This document shows, in pieces, positions 34,044 to 45,954 of a stretch of DNA of 64,000 nucleotides; position 1 is the first letter of the stretch, and the number at the start of each line of letters is the position of its first letter. A program made the position numbers and the translations under genes. Under the pieces are notes generated by a model. It was not told the DNA's origin and ran no database searches. It saw only the letters and a list, made by a program, of their open reading frames with translations. The stretch comes from Rhabditoides inermis. Lineage: Eukaryota > Nematoda > Chromadorea > Rhabditida > Rhabditidae. Location of the stretch: NCBI GenBank assembly GCA_963966185.1, contig CAWZYM010000212.1, positions 386,501 to 450,500 on the forward strand. The letters run 5' to 3'.

Positions 34044-35513
34044 TCACTCCGTGCACGTGGCGTCTTGGCGAATTCCTTGGGACTCCGGCGAGTCGGTCAC
34101 GTAGAAGGGCATGCACCGCGGAGAGGCCCATCTCCCGCGTCGCAGCAGGGCGCCCAGTTCCGTGCCGTTGTTGGCGAGGTGGGAGGCGCCTCCCGAGCGC
34201 AGCGAGTGCGGGCTTATCCCAGTTGCTCCCGCCGCACGAGCGAGCCGCGTAACTTCGCGTCTACAAACACAAGTAATCTGGGCCCTGCCCGCCCACTATC
34301 ATACCTGAAGTAGTCGTACGACATTCTCCCTCCCGTCGTTCGGAAGAGTGGCTCCTCTTGTCGTGGATTCCACGACCGATACCGTATAACTTTGACTATG
34401 ACCATGTGACAACCACTCGGTGACAACAACATGATACCGTACTACCGTACTACCCACTGAACGAATACTGTACTCTCTGTCGCTGTTCGCACGAAGGATG
34501 TGAAGAAGAAGCGGCGCCGTGAAGAAGAAGCGGCGCCGTGAATTCGTCTGCCCCGTCTGCGCCTGTCTGAGCCGGCACTTCCCTCGCCCACTCGGCCACC
34601 CTCGTCTTCCACACACTCGCCACACACCTGCGCGGAGACGCCACACGCTCCGAATTCTAGCCCCGCCCCCTCCATTTCGTATTGTCTCATTGTTCGGTGA
34701 TAGCGATGCTCGAGTAAGGTCGGTCCCGTTCCATGGTTTTGCCCGTGTAGGGTTCAGGATACTGGCGGAATGCAGTAGTCCCTTATTTCCTAGTTGCGAC
34801 TAGTGTGTGTTATGATTTGGAGTAATGCTCCCTTGTATTGCTGTCGTGGACGTGTGTCCGACATTGTTTTGTGTGCTCCCGCCGGCGTGCGGTCCTTTCC
34901 CTATTGTCAGTAAACTCTCTTCTTCTTATAATGTGTTTTTATCCTTTTTGGTAATATGGGCTTTCTATGGTTCGCGGAGGCTCCGATCATTCCTCTGTCG
35001 AATCGTGTCCTTTTTGGTTGTCTAGACATCGCGTAGAGTTGGGTTTGGTTGCTATTCGGTTATAGTGGACCATCCCACCCTTATTCTCCCTGAACACCTC
35101 TTCCGCGACTCCTGCCTTCTGCTCTCTGATCAACGCAGCCGCCGCGGGTCCAACCTCGGCGTGTACGACGGCGCCCGTGCCAAACTGGTCCGTCTTGGAC
35201 GTCTAGATCACCAGATTAAGTTATGCAACTGCCACTCAAAACTCACTCTGACGGATACTGCCCAGACGCCAGGTGACGCCTCTTTCACATCTCCCACGTT
35301 GAGCGCGCACAGTTCGCCCGCCCGCAACAAGGCTCCGAACGACAGGGCCATTGCTGCCGCTCCGCGCCGATCCCTTGGAGAGTCTGCCGCCGCCGCGATC
35401 TCCACCACTGCATCGAGCACCTCCTTTGTGAGCGGTGTGCTGCTTGTAGCAGGCGGAGCCATCCGCTTCGCTGCCAGCGCGAGACGCTCCACCATCGGTG
35501 CGGCCGGGTGTTC
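34044..35513 (-). CDS. Tyrosine recombinase (DIRS/PAT- or Crypton-type), spliced
   Basis: DNA strand-exchange enzyme of the phage-integrase fold. Four exons join in frame: 35247-35513, 35079-35202, 34305-34356 and 34044-34260. The first catalytic Arg is in FGALLRAGELCAL. The Lys region KTDQFGTG crosses the first, 44-nt intron. The His-x-x-Arg box is SPHSLRSGGASHLANNG, then GRWAS, and the nucleophile Tyr is in RCMPFYV, so the R-H-R-Y set is complete. Introns are 44, about 722 and 44 nt. A probable N-terminal helical-domain exon lies at 35570-35706 (TIRAAYGWATGEKW region), but it has an in-frame TAG unless a shorter acceptor is used. No reverse transcriptase or RNase H lies next to it, so DIRS-type or Crypton-type origin is open. 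It could be a captured or decaying element gene. Confidence 0.72.
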
Positions 35514-35706
35514 CTGAAGATCAGCACCAGTACTACATACGACCCTCAGAGACATACTTGCCATTTTTCCCCGGTCGCCCAGCCATACGCTGCCCGAATA
35601 GTGGGAACGGTCGAGATTCCTCTGCCGGAAGCCACCTTCTGAGCGATGCAAAGCGCCAGAGACTATGCGTCTTTCGGATTGAGCTGGCCCGTCCGCGCCA
35701 CCTCGC

Positions 35707-36100
35707 CTAAACCCGCAGTAGCGTGAGGACTTCGATCGACTTCTACAACTCACATCTGCGCCCAGGCTGACCCGTACGCCTTCGAAGTCGCCACCGCTTT
35801 CCAGTTGCTTGCTGCTCACGCCCAGATCCGAGGGTCAACTCCGCACTTCGCTCCGATTCGCTCACCGCGACGAATCGCGACTGCCAGCGCCCCTAAACGA
35901 CCACCATTAGGGGAGGAGGTAACGGGGTGGGTGGGATGGCCTCAAAAACGACGAGAAAATGAGGCTTTTGGCCTAAATTGTTCTCCCTCAACTATGCCGC
36001 GCTGCGACCGCCTCGCCTGCCGGATCCTGCGCATCATGCCGGGAGGCCGCGCGTTTGAATATCAGCTGACTAGCGTCTTTGGCTCCGCACAAAAACTCAA
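35707..36100. other. GC-rich stretch upstream of the recombinase
   Basis: Minus-strand reading shows fragments like DFEGVRVSLGADV that could be earlier element coding sequence; too short and broken to assign. The GC content is higher than in the flanking repeat modules. Confidence 0.3.
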
Positions 36101-38640
36101 TAATTCTACTTTTTTATAAAAAAAAGGGCAAAACATCGTTACGCTCGCACGCTCGTTCGTTGTGCAAAAATGACATCACGCCAGTTTTCCACATTTCTCA
36201 CTATGCACAAGGGGCTTTCTTGCAAATCTCACTCTTTCAATTTGCTTTTGATAAATTTTATCGGTAATCTTATAATTTTTAACTTTTTATTGTTTTTTTC
36301 TTATAAACAGTGTTTGGATTGTCATGTTCTTTCATGTGGTAGTCGTAGTTTACACACGCAAGTGGTGTGATTGTGGCAGGCGCGTGATCGCAGCTTATGA
36401 GCATAAATCATGCTAGGCTAGGGTAAGCGTTCGATTCGTCACGTAAGTATTGCGCAACATTCCGTTTTTGGAAATATTTTTCTTTAAATCTGGTTTTGTC
36501 AATCTGATTTCTTTCAGACAAATCGAATGAAAAGTTGTATCCATGAACTCTTTACTCGTTTTCTATTGCTTTCTGGCGACGAAGTGTCCTGACGTAGTTG
36601 GCTTTTTCTTTCTACCAACTTCCGAAGTTCTTGCATCCGTTTCTGAGATTGACAGACCTTTTCTATACACGTTTGCGTGTCAAAAGGTTCTGTCGCAGTC
36701 ATCACTCTGCCAAAATACCCTTTGTTCTTAACCGGTACTAGGATGTTTGTGCTGTTTGATGATTGATACCATATGGATAAACTATTATTTACATACATAA
36801 AGAAATAATGACCTCCATGAGTCATAGTCGTCAGTTATCGCTAGTCCCGTCCAGGTGTCGTATAGCCTGCGGCAGAGCGATAGTTTTCGATCTACCTCGC
36901 TTGCCGTTCGAATTACGGTGCCATAACCGTCTGCCCCTCTTGTTTTGCACGATATTGCCGCGAGCTGACTCTCCGTTTTCCCTCTGATCTACCCAACCAC
37001 GCGCAACTTGTCGCGGGCATAGAACTATACATCACTGCTCGTTTCCTCTTCATCACTATCCTGGGCGTCAATTGACGTGAGAATCGTCTGTGCTTTCTGA
37101 ATTCAGCCTACGCTGACTACCTGAAGGCAGGATGACCGACTTCACTCTGAAAACAAGATTACAAAAACATAGAAAAAAAAATTCTACGGTACGGCTATAG
37201 TATCACTACCCACTGTCTTCGAAAACGTCGACGAGATTGTCGATCATTGTCGATCACATCACATTCCGTAGTCATAACATCTCCAGTGACTGTCAGATGC
37301 TCATAGATATCTACACCACGTACGTTCGTCTTCTCTTGGAGTACGGTATGTTTGTCTTCAATCCATTTGACCGGGCATCGCCCATTCTACTCGAACGTGT
37401 GCAGAACTACTAAGAGCCTGGTTTCACTTCCCGACCGACGCCCCCATCTTCGCATCTTACAACGTCACTCAGTTCGTAGTGTTCATCGTTCTCTAGTGTT
37501 CGAGTTTTTGATTTTCGCCTCCGTTTTATAATTAGAATCCAAAAACCTCGGTTCAGACTTTATTTCCAATGGGAAAGCTCCGAAACTTAATTACTCTCTT
37601 CAAACTTATCGCACAGCGCCCATTTTTCTGGAAAAGATGCCCAGATAGGCTTAGAGATCTCAGGTGCTCGATTTTTCGATTTCCGTCATTTTTACCGTGT
37701 TTGAGAACAAAAACACACAATCGGGGTATATTTGCAAAAAAATTCTCGTCTGTCTCCCCACAGCCAGCGAAATTTCCGTACGATGAATGGAGAGAATGGC
37801 CTATATGTACGTGAATAAACGTACTGTGGGTGGGCAACTGCCAATAGAGAGCAGAATAGTGAAAAGAGTTTTCATCACTAAGTGTTACCGTCTACCGGAG
37901 ACCCCTAGGAGCACAATGGTAGCGAAACGCACACCCTCGGCGTGAATACCCTAGTTACAAAAATAGGCTTACCAGAACAAGACCCTACAAGTATTCTCTA
38001 TTTCGTCTTTCATTACCGTCAGTCCTCGAACATTCAAATTTCATACAAACCGCAAGACACTGCAGATGAACACGTTTATTCACGAAAGTCGACTGTGTTA
38101 GTGTTACTTTCCGAAGCCGCCAAAGAATCCATGGAGGCACATGTTGTGCTCGAGCGGGCGGTTGCCGAACATCCTGTCGCAGAATTCCTTTTTGTCGACA
38201 CTCTGCTTGAACTCCTTTCTTTTCATACAGGCACGATATAGGGACATGTCTCCGTCGGCGCGACTCAAACACCCACTGTGCTTGTCCTGCAAAAGAGGAG
38301 GTACTCGAGAAGTATGCGGGTAGATATAGTCTGCGCCAGAGCGATAGTTTTCGATCTACCTCGCGCGCAGTTCGAAATACGGTGCCATAACCGTCTGGCT
38401 CTCTTGTTTTGCGCGATATTGCCGCGAGCTGACTCTTCGTCGTTCTCGGATCTACCACCTATTGTGAGCATAGAACTATAGCCGTACCTCGACTCGGCTT
38501 GGGAAGAAGTAGGCCGATGCAGATGCAACGAGAGCGAGAAGGAGGAGAAGGTGCATGGTAGAGTGTGGGGAGGAGAATAGACAAGGACCATTTATACGGG
38601 AGAGGAATCAGATGACGTTATTGCGATGGCTTTTAGTGCT
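36100..38640. repeat. Third copy of the repeat / C-gene module
   Basis: Bases 36100-36725 match 15800-16950. Bases 36725-38640 match 18275-20160, with more divergence than between the tandem pair. It carries an M165 copy (36860-37030), a CR1 fragment (37260-37420) and peptide gene C''. Confidence 0.75.
38104..38556 (-). CDS. Small secreted 4-Cys peptide, copy C''
   Basis: Exon 1 at 38488-38556 (second residue His instead of Arg), exon 2 at 38104-38286, 83 aa. It differs from C by CMKRKEF for CMNRREF and LEHNMC for LDHNMC. Cysteine positions 6, 20, 36 and 50 are unchanged. The intron carries the same M165 insertion and the promoter keeps TATAAAT and TGACGTTATTGCG. The upstream similarity ends soon after, at about 38655. 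Confidence 0.72.
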
Positions 38641-38659
38641 GATAATGAGAAGCGATTTG

Positions 38660-39630
38660 TGCTTCGATTATTGACACGGCACAACTCTCGCCCCTGCCGA
38701 TACTGTCAGGGATTTAGGCGTCTCTATCAGCAGTTCTCTTGTCTTTGACGATCACTATGTATTCTAACATTGTTCAGAATACGCTTCACTCCATAAACGA
38801 CTTTCTGCGCGTATATTAAATTAAATCAAACTAAATTTATTACACCACAAAAATGCGTCACACATGAAATGCCTGTGACAATGGAGGGGCATCAGTAGAG
38901 TACTGGATGGTATGGCTCTAGAAAACCAGCAATGAGAATCCACGATGACGGTGTGTCTTCTGGCTAGCGGCTGACAACGTGTCAGGGTGGTCGCCAACCC
39001 ACCGTGGTAGCGGAACTTCTTTTGGCCCACGGGCGGCATCGAACCGGTGACCTTTTGATTGAGACCCGCGCACACATCCACTGCGCTACCGCCGCGCTAA
39101 ATATCGCACTCGCAATCTCACTGTTCTTAAAGTCGCATACGTAACCTATTTTCGGTGCAAACTTGAGTATTGTACAGAAATATGGAATCCTAAAGATGTG
39201 GGATCGGTGAATCTGATTGAATCGGTACAGAAACATTTTACGAGCCGAATATGTCACCGTGCCGGCTTTTTCTCGCACACTTATCCCCAACGCCTCCAGC
39301 TATTAGATCTTCAAACGCTCGAAGAGCGACGCTTAATAAACGATATCGCGTATATTCATAAGGTTATGACTAATCGCACTAGTCTTGAGTATTCTGGCCT
39401 CTTCAACATTGTACCTTCCCGGTCTCGTGTTTCTCATGGGTGGCGCCTGATGGCCTGATTCCTTGCTTTGAAACAACTTTAAAGAGCAGAACGTTTTTCA
39501 GTAGGGGTTTTGCACTATGGAACACACTCCCCAACAACATCATTTTATCTGCGAAACATCAAACAGTGAAATCGTACCTCCTAGATAACCCCCATTTGTT
39601 CCCTCCGCCCAAAATTAGATAAGTGCTCAT
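38660..39630 (+). pseudogene. CR1-like LINE 3' fragment, split by a SINE
   Basis: The reading starts with IADTVRDLGVSISSSLVFDD (region after the RT active site) and resumes after the SINE with KLEYCTEIWNPKD, LIESVQKHFTSRIC and LDLQTLEERRLINDIAYIHK. These match the C-terminal portion of jockey/CR1-type reverse transcriptases. Frames are broken; no catalytic motif remains. Confidence 0.75.
38817..39102 (-). mobile_element. tRNA-derived SINE inserted in a LINE fragment
   Basis: Minus-strand reading begins GGCGGTAGCGCAGTGG (A box) and then GGTTCGATGCC (B box). A unique body of about 180 bp follows, ending with AATAAATTTAGTTTGATTT. It interrupts the LINE sequence, which continues on both sides. 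Confidence 0.78.
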
Positions 39631-39841
39631 TTGGGAACCTGTGTTATCTGTTTTATCCTATGTTTGTGTTTATTTATTCTCCAATGCCGTATTCACTCTA
39701 TTTATGTGTTTGTCCTGTGTTCTTCTATATAGTATACGCGGTAATAAATTTTCTTATCATTAACAGTTCCAGGTACAAAGCTCATACAATCAAATACAAG
39801 ACACTGCAGATACATTTTATGCACAGTCCACTGTGTCAGCG

Positions 39842-40128
39842 TCACTTTCCGACGGTGCCTTGGAGGCACGTCTGAAGATCGCGCGGGCTGTTCGGGATTA
39901 GCGAAGTGCAGGCTGCAACTCTGTCCGAAGCCTGTTTGTACACCCTGTCAATCATACAGACACGGTATATCAATGAGTTTCCAGCGGCACGACGCTTACA
40001 CCCAATGTGCTTGTCCTGCAAAATAGGGGATACAAGGAAACTATGCGTATAGGTCGTACCGAGACTCTGCTTGGGAAGAAATAGGCCGATACAGAAGCAA
40101 CGAGTGCGAGAAGGAGGAGAAGGCGCAT
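39842..40128 (-). CDS. Small secreted 4-Cys peptide, copy E
   Basis: Exon 1 (40060-40128) gives MRLLLLLALVASVSA plus YFFPSRVS. The intron is 44 nt. Exon 2 (39842-40015) starts DKHIGC and ends LQGTVGK-stop; total 80 aa. Cysteines of exon 2 are at 6, 20, 36 and 50, as in C, but the residues between are strongly changed. The intron lacks the M165 insertion. The upstream region is of the C type, with TTTATAC on the plus strand (a TATA box on the minus strand) and GATGACGTTATTGCG at 40184-40197. Confidence 0.72.
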
Positions 40129-40317
40129 GGTAGAGTGTGGGGAGGAGAATAGACAAGGACCATTTATACGGGAGAGGAATCAGATGACGTTATTGCGATG
40201 GCTTTTAGTGCTGATAATGAGAAGCGAGTATTGCTTCGTTGTTGCGTCGCGAGTGGTGTTGTTGCAGCAGGCGATCGATCGAAGCTGCACAACATCATGA
40301 TGTGAATACTAATTACA

Positions 40318-40350
40318 ACCAGCGCGGCAGCGCTGGTTGGTTTGTGTTAA
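40318..40350. repeat. GC hairpin
   Basis: CAACCAGCGC-GGCA-GCGCTGGTTG, a perfect 10-bp stem. It could be a Helitron-type subterminal hairpin (CTAGT follows near 40353), but no opposite end was found. Confidence 0.5.
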
Positions 40351-40554
40351 GACTAGTTGCCCGCTAGAATCGGCAAAAAGCGACTGAACGAAAGGTCCCT
40401 TAGAATCTTTGCGAGAACAATGTGATGCTGATAGATGTTATCAGGATGTTAGAAAATGGTTAAGTTTCGATTCTGGTAACGCTAACTGTTGTAGGAAGCG
40501 AGATACGCGCGCGCTTCAATACGAGCAACTGGGTCTTCAATACCAGCAACTGTA

Positions 40555-41850
40555 CTGGCATTGTTCCTTCTCTTTGGAAGTCCTCCTTTGTCACACCGAT
40601 TTTTAAGGAGAAATGAGCCACCGACCCTCTCAAGTTCCGCCCGATCTCTAGCACTTCTTTCGCTTGTCGGGTGTTCGAGCGCATTCTCAAGGAGTACATG
40701 GTCCGCCATATCTCTGCCCGCCACATTGTTCCCTCCGAACAGTGTGGCTTCGTTTCTCGAAAGTCTGCCGAGCTTCAGCTACTCGAATGTCTCAACCATT
40801 GGACTGCCGCCGTCGACAGAAAGGAGGTCGTCGATGTCATCTACTTCGACTTCAGCTAAGCATTCGACAGGGTATCTCACCCTAAGCTTTTGCTGAATCT
40901 ATCGTCTCTAGGGTTCAACCAAGCTATTGTCGAGTGGATTCGCAATTACATCACTGGTCACACTTTCCAAGTCCGCATTGGCACATCTTTCTCCGACCCC
41001 TGTGACACCAACTCTGGTGTTCCACAGGGAACAGTTCTTGGTCCCGTGCTGTTCAACATCTACACGGCAGATCTCGTTCCTCTCATAAGGCCACACGCGA
41101 CATGTCGAGTCTACGCAGACGATCTCAAGGTCTCCTATTCATTTCACCCTGGCGACGACTGCAGCCCACTACAGGCAGCTATCAATATCGTGGATAAACG
41201 GTCCTCCATTTGGCAGCTACCACTTGCTCCTCACAAGATCTCTGCTTTACACATTGGCCGCAAGAATCCCTCTCACGTCTACACGGTCTCAGGCAGCAAC
41301 ATCACATCGGTTGACGAGGTGGTCGATCTAGGTTTCACCATCACATCTAACCTCCACTTCGGCAAACACTGCAACAAGGTCTTCGGGTCAGCTTTCAATC
41401 GGGCTTTCACCATCTATCGTTCTATCGTTTCGGCCGATCAGCAATTTCTCTTTGCCATCTATACCACATACATCCGCCCTCTTCTGGAGTACGGTACACA
41501 TGTCTTCAACCCGCACGACAAGGCTTCAATCGCGCTGCTGGAAAGGGTTCAAAACTACGTCACTCGTCTCATTTCGGCTCGGTCTTCTCTCACAGATCTT
41601 GATTCCTCGCAGCGCAACTCTATCATGGGTCTCCAATCTCTTCAACACCGGCGGCATATCAACGACATCGTTGTTCTACAAGATTCTTGCGGGCTTCGTT
41701 GACGTAGATAAGGAAGGTCTTTCGAACTGCGACCGTCGAGGCTGCGTGGGAACGATCTATAAGTGGTCCGTCTTCGGTTTCGGCTCCTCATTCGGCAGCA
41801 CGTCTTCAACGTGCGCGTTACCAAATTCTCTCACTTGCTTCCTAGTATGT
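40555..41850 (+). pseudogene. CR1/jockey-type LINE reverse transcriptase, broken
   Basis: Contains, in order, SFVTPIFK, KFRPIS, VVDVIYFDFS, AFDRVSHPKLL, GVPQGTVLGPVLFNIY, CRVYADDLKVSYSF, the KISALHIGRK and VDLGFTITSNLHFG region, and RPLLEYGTHVFNPHD. The reverse-transcriptase catalytic YADD is intact. A stop replaces the Lys of the first catalytic motif (FDFS-stop-AFD at about 40856), and frames shift near 40615 and 41690. Confidence 0.85.
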
Positions 41851-41989
41851 AGTTGTCTAAATACATTGGGCCCCGTCTGCTGCATTATCCCCATCCGCTT
41901 TCAAACGGCGGCTCCACCTTTTGAGAGATGTTTCGCTGTAATCCGTTTTTTCTTCTCGCTTAGATTGTATTGGGTCTTGTCTGTTCATT

Positions 41990-42355
41990 ATTGTTTTTTC
42001 ACGTGTTACGAGGCTGCCGAGTATGCTCGCATCAACTTCCATATTGCTGCCATCCCGTGATCGTCTTTCTTCCTCACCTCGCCCACTGCCGACACTATGT
42101 ACACCATGTTCACCGAGCTACTCCACCAAGCGATTGACCTGTACGTGCCGATGAAACGATTCTCCGCGAATGGAATCCGTGTACCTCCCTACCTCGTCAA
42201 CATCACTGAACACCGCGAGCGTCTTTTTCAAGAGTGGCATGCTCTCCCCACTCTGACCCGTAAGACAAAGTACGAGGAGTGCGATAGAAAACCAAGAAGT
42301 TGCTCGCAAAGTATAAGAAATCGGTGAAGCGTGCCATCGCCAGCCAGGAGTGGTG
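41990..42355 (+). pseudogene. LINE endonuclease-RT linker fragment in the wrong order
   Basis: ARINFHIAAIP, TELLHQAIDLYVPMKRF and the basic HRERLFQEWH...KKLLAKYKKSVKRAI region correspond to the stretch that normally precedes the reverse transcriptase in CR1-type ORF2. Here it lies after the RT, so the element has been rearranged or two copies are joined. Confidence 0.55.
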
Positions 42356-42404
42356 ACAAGAATCGTCCATTTGCATACTTGCTCCCGGTCGATCCATTAG
42401 TCAC

Positions 42405-42680
42405 TATAGTCGCCGCCTGGAGGATAGTTCCTGTTATTGCCAGCCGGGATCAGTTGGCGAAACTCAGTTGCGAGCGAGAGAGGTCAGACAGCGCGAGCAA
42501 ATGGTCGAGTGTCGCGCGGCCTCTTTGATTCGCATGCCGGCTTCTTTGATCGATATTATCGTTTAGAAGCGCGCGCTTGGGTCTCCTCACGACTAGAAGG
42601 TAGATCGAATGCGACTAGAGGGTAAATCGATTTTCTACCGTAATCTGGCAAACTATCTCCCAGAATAATATTATATGTAT
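42405..42680. repeat. Two-copy repeat (with 46285-46551)
   Basis: Begins near CCTGGAG(A/G)ATAGTT and ends GAATAATATTATAT. The two copies differ at a few per cent of positions. It contains two adjacent GACTAGA-type direct repeats. No coding was recognised. Confidence 0.65.
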
Positions 42681-43260
42681 AGTTCTATGCTCGCAATAAG
42701 TTGTGCGCGGTGGAGTAGATCAGAGGAAGACGGAGAGTCAGCTCTCGGCAACAGCGCGCAAAACAAGAGAGCAGATGGTTATGGCACCGTATTTCGAACT
42801 GCAAGCGAGGTAGATCGAAAACTATCGCTCTGGCGCAGAGTATATCATGTAACAGAATCCAAGAAATCCGTGAGTTACCGACTGTGTGCACTCCCAATAG
42901 GCTTATTTGGCTCCTCCATATCGTCTCACAGTGAACGGCTCCGGATATCGATCGATAACAGCAGCGTGCTTCTCTTCCGCTCGCGGGTGCCGCCGTTGCC
43001 CTTCAATTCGTCTTCGCTTTGTACCTTCCTTTCCTCCAATTGAAAATTCGCGCTTCGCCGACTAGTTGCACTTCCACAGGCTTATTTGCCGTTGCCTTAT
43101 CGTCTTACAGTTAAGGTGAACGGCTTCAGTTCGAGAATTAGTCGATACTCCACGAAACCTCATATCCAAGCGGCGGCGGCGGTGACTTTCATTGTCGTCG
43201 GGTGGTCATTCGAGGGAGCGCGGGAAGGGGCAACCTCTCGCGGGGACGGGAAAATGAGAA
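42680..43260 (+). repeat. M165 plus palindrome-arm repeat, single orientation
   Basis: Matches 13083-13680 and the arms at 20619-21869. It is followed by a truncated TTAA-type MITE end (43262-43320) and then peptide gene F, the same order as around copy B. This is the un-inverted version of the locus that gave rise to orphan exon D. Confidence 0.75.
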
Positions 43261-43383
43261 GTGAAAATGAGAAGTTGTAGCAGGTTGTGGCAGAAATAAG
43301 TCGCCACTGTGTCTTTACAAGCGAGAGAGAGAGAGAGAGAGACAAAAAACATTTATTCACATACTAATACTAGTAGCAATCTA

Positions 43384-43682
43384 TCATCCCTGGATGCACA
43401 TCTGACGTTTGTCGAGACTGTCCGGGAATCGATACGTGCACCAGTCGACGCGATCCCACTCTTTGAACTCTTTGAAATCCCTCGCATTCATACAGGCGCG
43501 GTACATGAACCTGTCTCCGCCGGCGCTTCGCAAACATTCACTGTGCCTGCCCTGCGAACGAGAATCTCTCTCTCTCTCTCACTCAGTTACTAGGGAACTG
43601 CATGGATAGGTACCTCGACTCTGCTTGGGAAGAAGTAGGCCGATGCAGAAGCAACAAGAGCGAGAAGGAGGAGAAGGCGCAT
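43384..43682 (-). CDS. Small secreted 4-Cys peptide, copy F
   Basis: Exon 1 (43614-43682) is the standard signal exon; exon 2 (43384-43551) starts GRHSEC and ends RQMCIQG-stop; 78 aa. It differs from B at only a few residues (LRSAGG for LRRAGG, EFKEWD for EFIEWD). Cysteines of exon 2 are at 6, 20, 38 and 52. The intron is 62 nt with a short CT tract. CGCAATAACG is at 43756-43765, 74-83 nt before the ATG, and a TATA-like TTATATT is near 43731. An AATAAA signal on the minus strand is at 43352-43357. Confidence 0.74.
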
Positions 43683-44168
43683 GGTAGAGTGTGGGAAGGG
43701 GCAGTCGGTGCAGACCATTTGAAGGGAAGAATATAAGGCAGGAATCAGATATCGTCGTTATTGCGACCGTATCCAGTGCTGTTAATGAAGAGCGAATATT
43801 CATTCTCGGTTGCCTCGAAGGTGGTGTGATTGTGGCACCAATAACACGTCCGAGTCATCAATAAGACACGTCACTGCCTCATGCGTTGTATAATACAAAA
43901 CATTTCCACGTTTAGATGTGTAAGAAAAAAGAAATTTTTATTTAAAGGGAGTGTACACTCTGAATTTCGAAGTTGAGTTAGCACCGGGATGTGAAAATAT
44001 GATGAAAACGATGTACTTTTGTCAATGCAACTATTTTCTGAAATTGCCTGCAAATAGATGAAAATTGAGCGCAAAATGTGTCAAAGTGCAGAAAATGGTG
44101 CCAATTGGTGTTAATTTTCAATGTTCAACAGAATTTTTCATTGTCTTTTAGGTATCTTCGACCCATAC

Positions 44169-45021
44169 AGTACAATCCGTATTAAAGGCACAGTGGCGAC
44201 TTATTTCTGCCACGACCTGCCACAACTCCTCATTTTCACACGAACAAAACAATTGGCAGTGACAGGAATCGAACTTGCGATGATTAGGGTCACAACGCAG
44301 CGCACATGCACTGAGCCATGAAACAAGTGACTGTCCGTAGATCATTTGCGGTTACGTCTCCGACCCAAATTTTTGCAGTGAAGTGTTGGCGGGAAATTCA
44401 AATTTTGAGCTGCATTCTTGGCAGTTGCAGAATCGAAAATAACGCAGAATCGTCGTTCTTTCGCAAAAACTGCAAATGCGTTAGGTTAATATGATTTTTA
44501 ATAATACTCCGAGTCGAAAATAAGTCGCCACTGTTCCTTTAAGTAGAAAATTTGTAGAAATAAGTAATATTTGTAATAAAAGTTATAAATCACTTTAACT
44601 CCGTTCAGAGGCGGAATTTTGAGTTGCATCAAAAGAGAGAATTGTTGTTCACTGTAGTCTGCATGTGACTACGTACTTTGTTTTGTGGTTACATCAGCGT
44701 TTTGCCGGAGTTTTCCATTTAGTTTCTCTAATTGACGCTGGTCCTTTCTCAGTTAGCGGGAAAATGAGCGAGATTTTATGCAAATTTTACTCGACCGACC
44801 ATCGTCATTTCTCTCGATATTCGTGAATATGAAGAACTCCGGCACAAAGCGATGAAACCACAAAACAAACTACGTAGTCACATGCAGACTACAGTGAACA
44901 ACAATTATCTCTTTTGATGTAACTCAAAATTCCGCCTTTGAACGGAGTTACAGCGATTTATTACTTTTAATATAAATATTACTTATTTCTACAGATTTTC
45001 TACTTTTCACGGATTGTACTG
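44169..45021. mobile_element. Middle element of the nest, TA-flanked long-inverted-repeat MITE
   Basis: Ends CAGTACAATCCGT and its reverse complement, with TA on both sides (44167-44168, 45022-45023), as in Tc1/mariner-type MITEs. Long arms of over 200 bp (ACTCCGTTCA...GGCGGAATTTTGAG) make an extended palindrome. Interrupted by the inner element at 44187-44538. Confidence 0.78.
44187..44538. mobile_element. Inner TTAA-MITE of the nest (AGGAACAG family)
   Basis: This 352-bp copy has ends AGGCACAGTGGCGACTT and AAGTCGCCACTGTTCCT, flanked by TTAA (44183-44186, 44539-44542). It is inverted relative to the copies at 22236 and 32343, with the tRNA-like core on the minus strand near 44260-44325. It splits the left arm of the middle element. 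Confidence 0.82.
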
Positions 45022-45954
45022 TAGTTGTATTGACAAAAGTGCATCATTTTCTTCATATTTTCACATCCCGGTGCTAACTCAACCTCGAAATTCAGAGTGT
45101 ACACTCCCTTTAAACTCGTGCATAAAAACATGCATAATTGTTACATACCGTACACAAACAAAATAATTCTACTATTTTATAAAAAAAAAGGGCGAAACAC
45201 AGTTACGCTCGCCCGCTCGTTCGTTGTGCAAAAATGACATCACGCCAGTTTTTCACATTTCTCACTATGCACGAGGAACTTTCTTGCAATTCTCACTCTT
45301 CCAATTTGCTTTCGATCAATTTTATCAGTAATCTTATAGTTTTTAACCTATGTTTTTTTCTTATGAAAAGTGTTTAGATTACCATGTTCTTTCATGTGGA
45401 AGTCGTAGTTTACACACGCAAGTGGTGTGATTGTGGCAGGCGCGTGATCGCAGCTTATGAGCATAAATCATGCTAGGCTAGCTAAGTGTTCGATTCGTCA
45501 CGTAGGCGCAACATTCTGGAAATAAGTTTTTGGAAATTATTTTCTTTAAAAAAAACAATATGGTTTCTTTCAGACAAATCGAATGAAAAGTTGTATCCAT
45601 GAACTCTTTACTCGTTTTCTATTGCTCTCTGGCGACAAAGTGTCCTGACGTAGTTGGTTTTTTCTTTCTACCAACTTCAGAAGTTCTTGCATCCGTTTCT
45701 AAGATTGACAGACCTTTTCTATACACGTTTGGGTGTCAAAAGGTTCTGTCGCAGTCATCACTCTGCCAAAATACCCTTTGTTCCTAACCGGTACTAGGAT
45801 GTTTGTGCTGTTTGATGATTGATACCATATGGATAAACTATTATTTACAGACATAAAGGAATAATGACCTCTATAAGTCACAGTCGTCAGTTATCGCTAG
45901 TCCCGTCCAGGTGTCGTACATCACTGCACGTTTCCGGACGTACATCACATTCCG

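Larger units (their letters stand above)
43946..45109. mobile_element. Outer TTAA-MITE of a triple nest (AGGGAGTGTACACTC family)
   Basis: Ends AGGGAGTGTACACTCTGAAT and its reverse complement; TTAA on both sides (43942-43945, 45110-45113). The long inverted repeat continues through TCGAAGTTGAGTTAGCACC. Joining the flanks gives TTTA-TTTAAACTCG, like the uninterrupted site near 32938-32948. It carries another element at 44169-45021. Confidence 0.82.
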
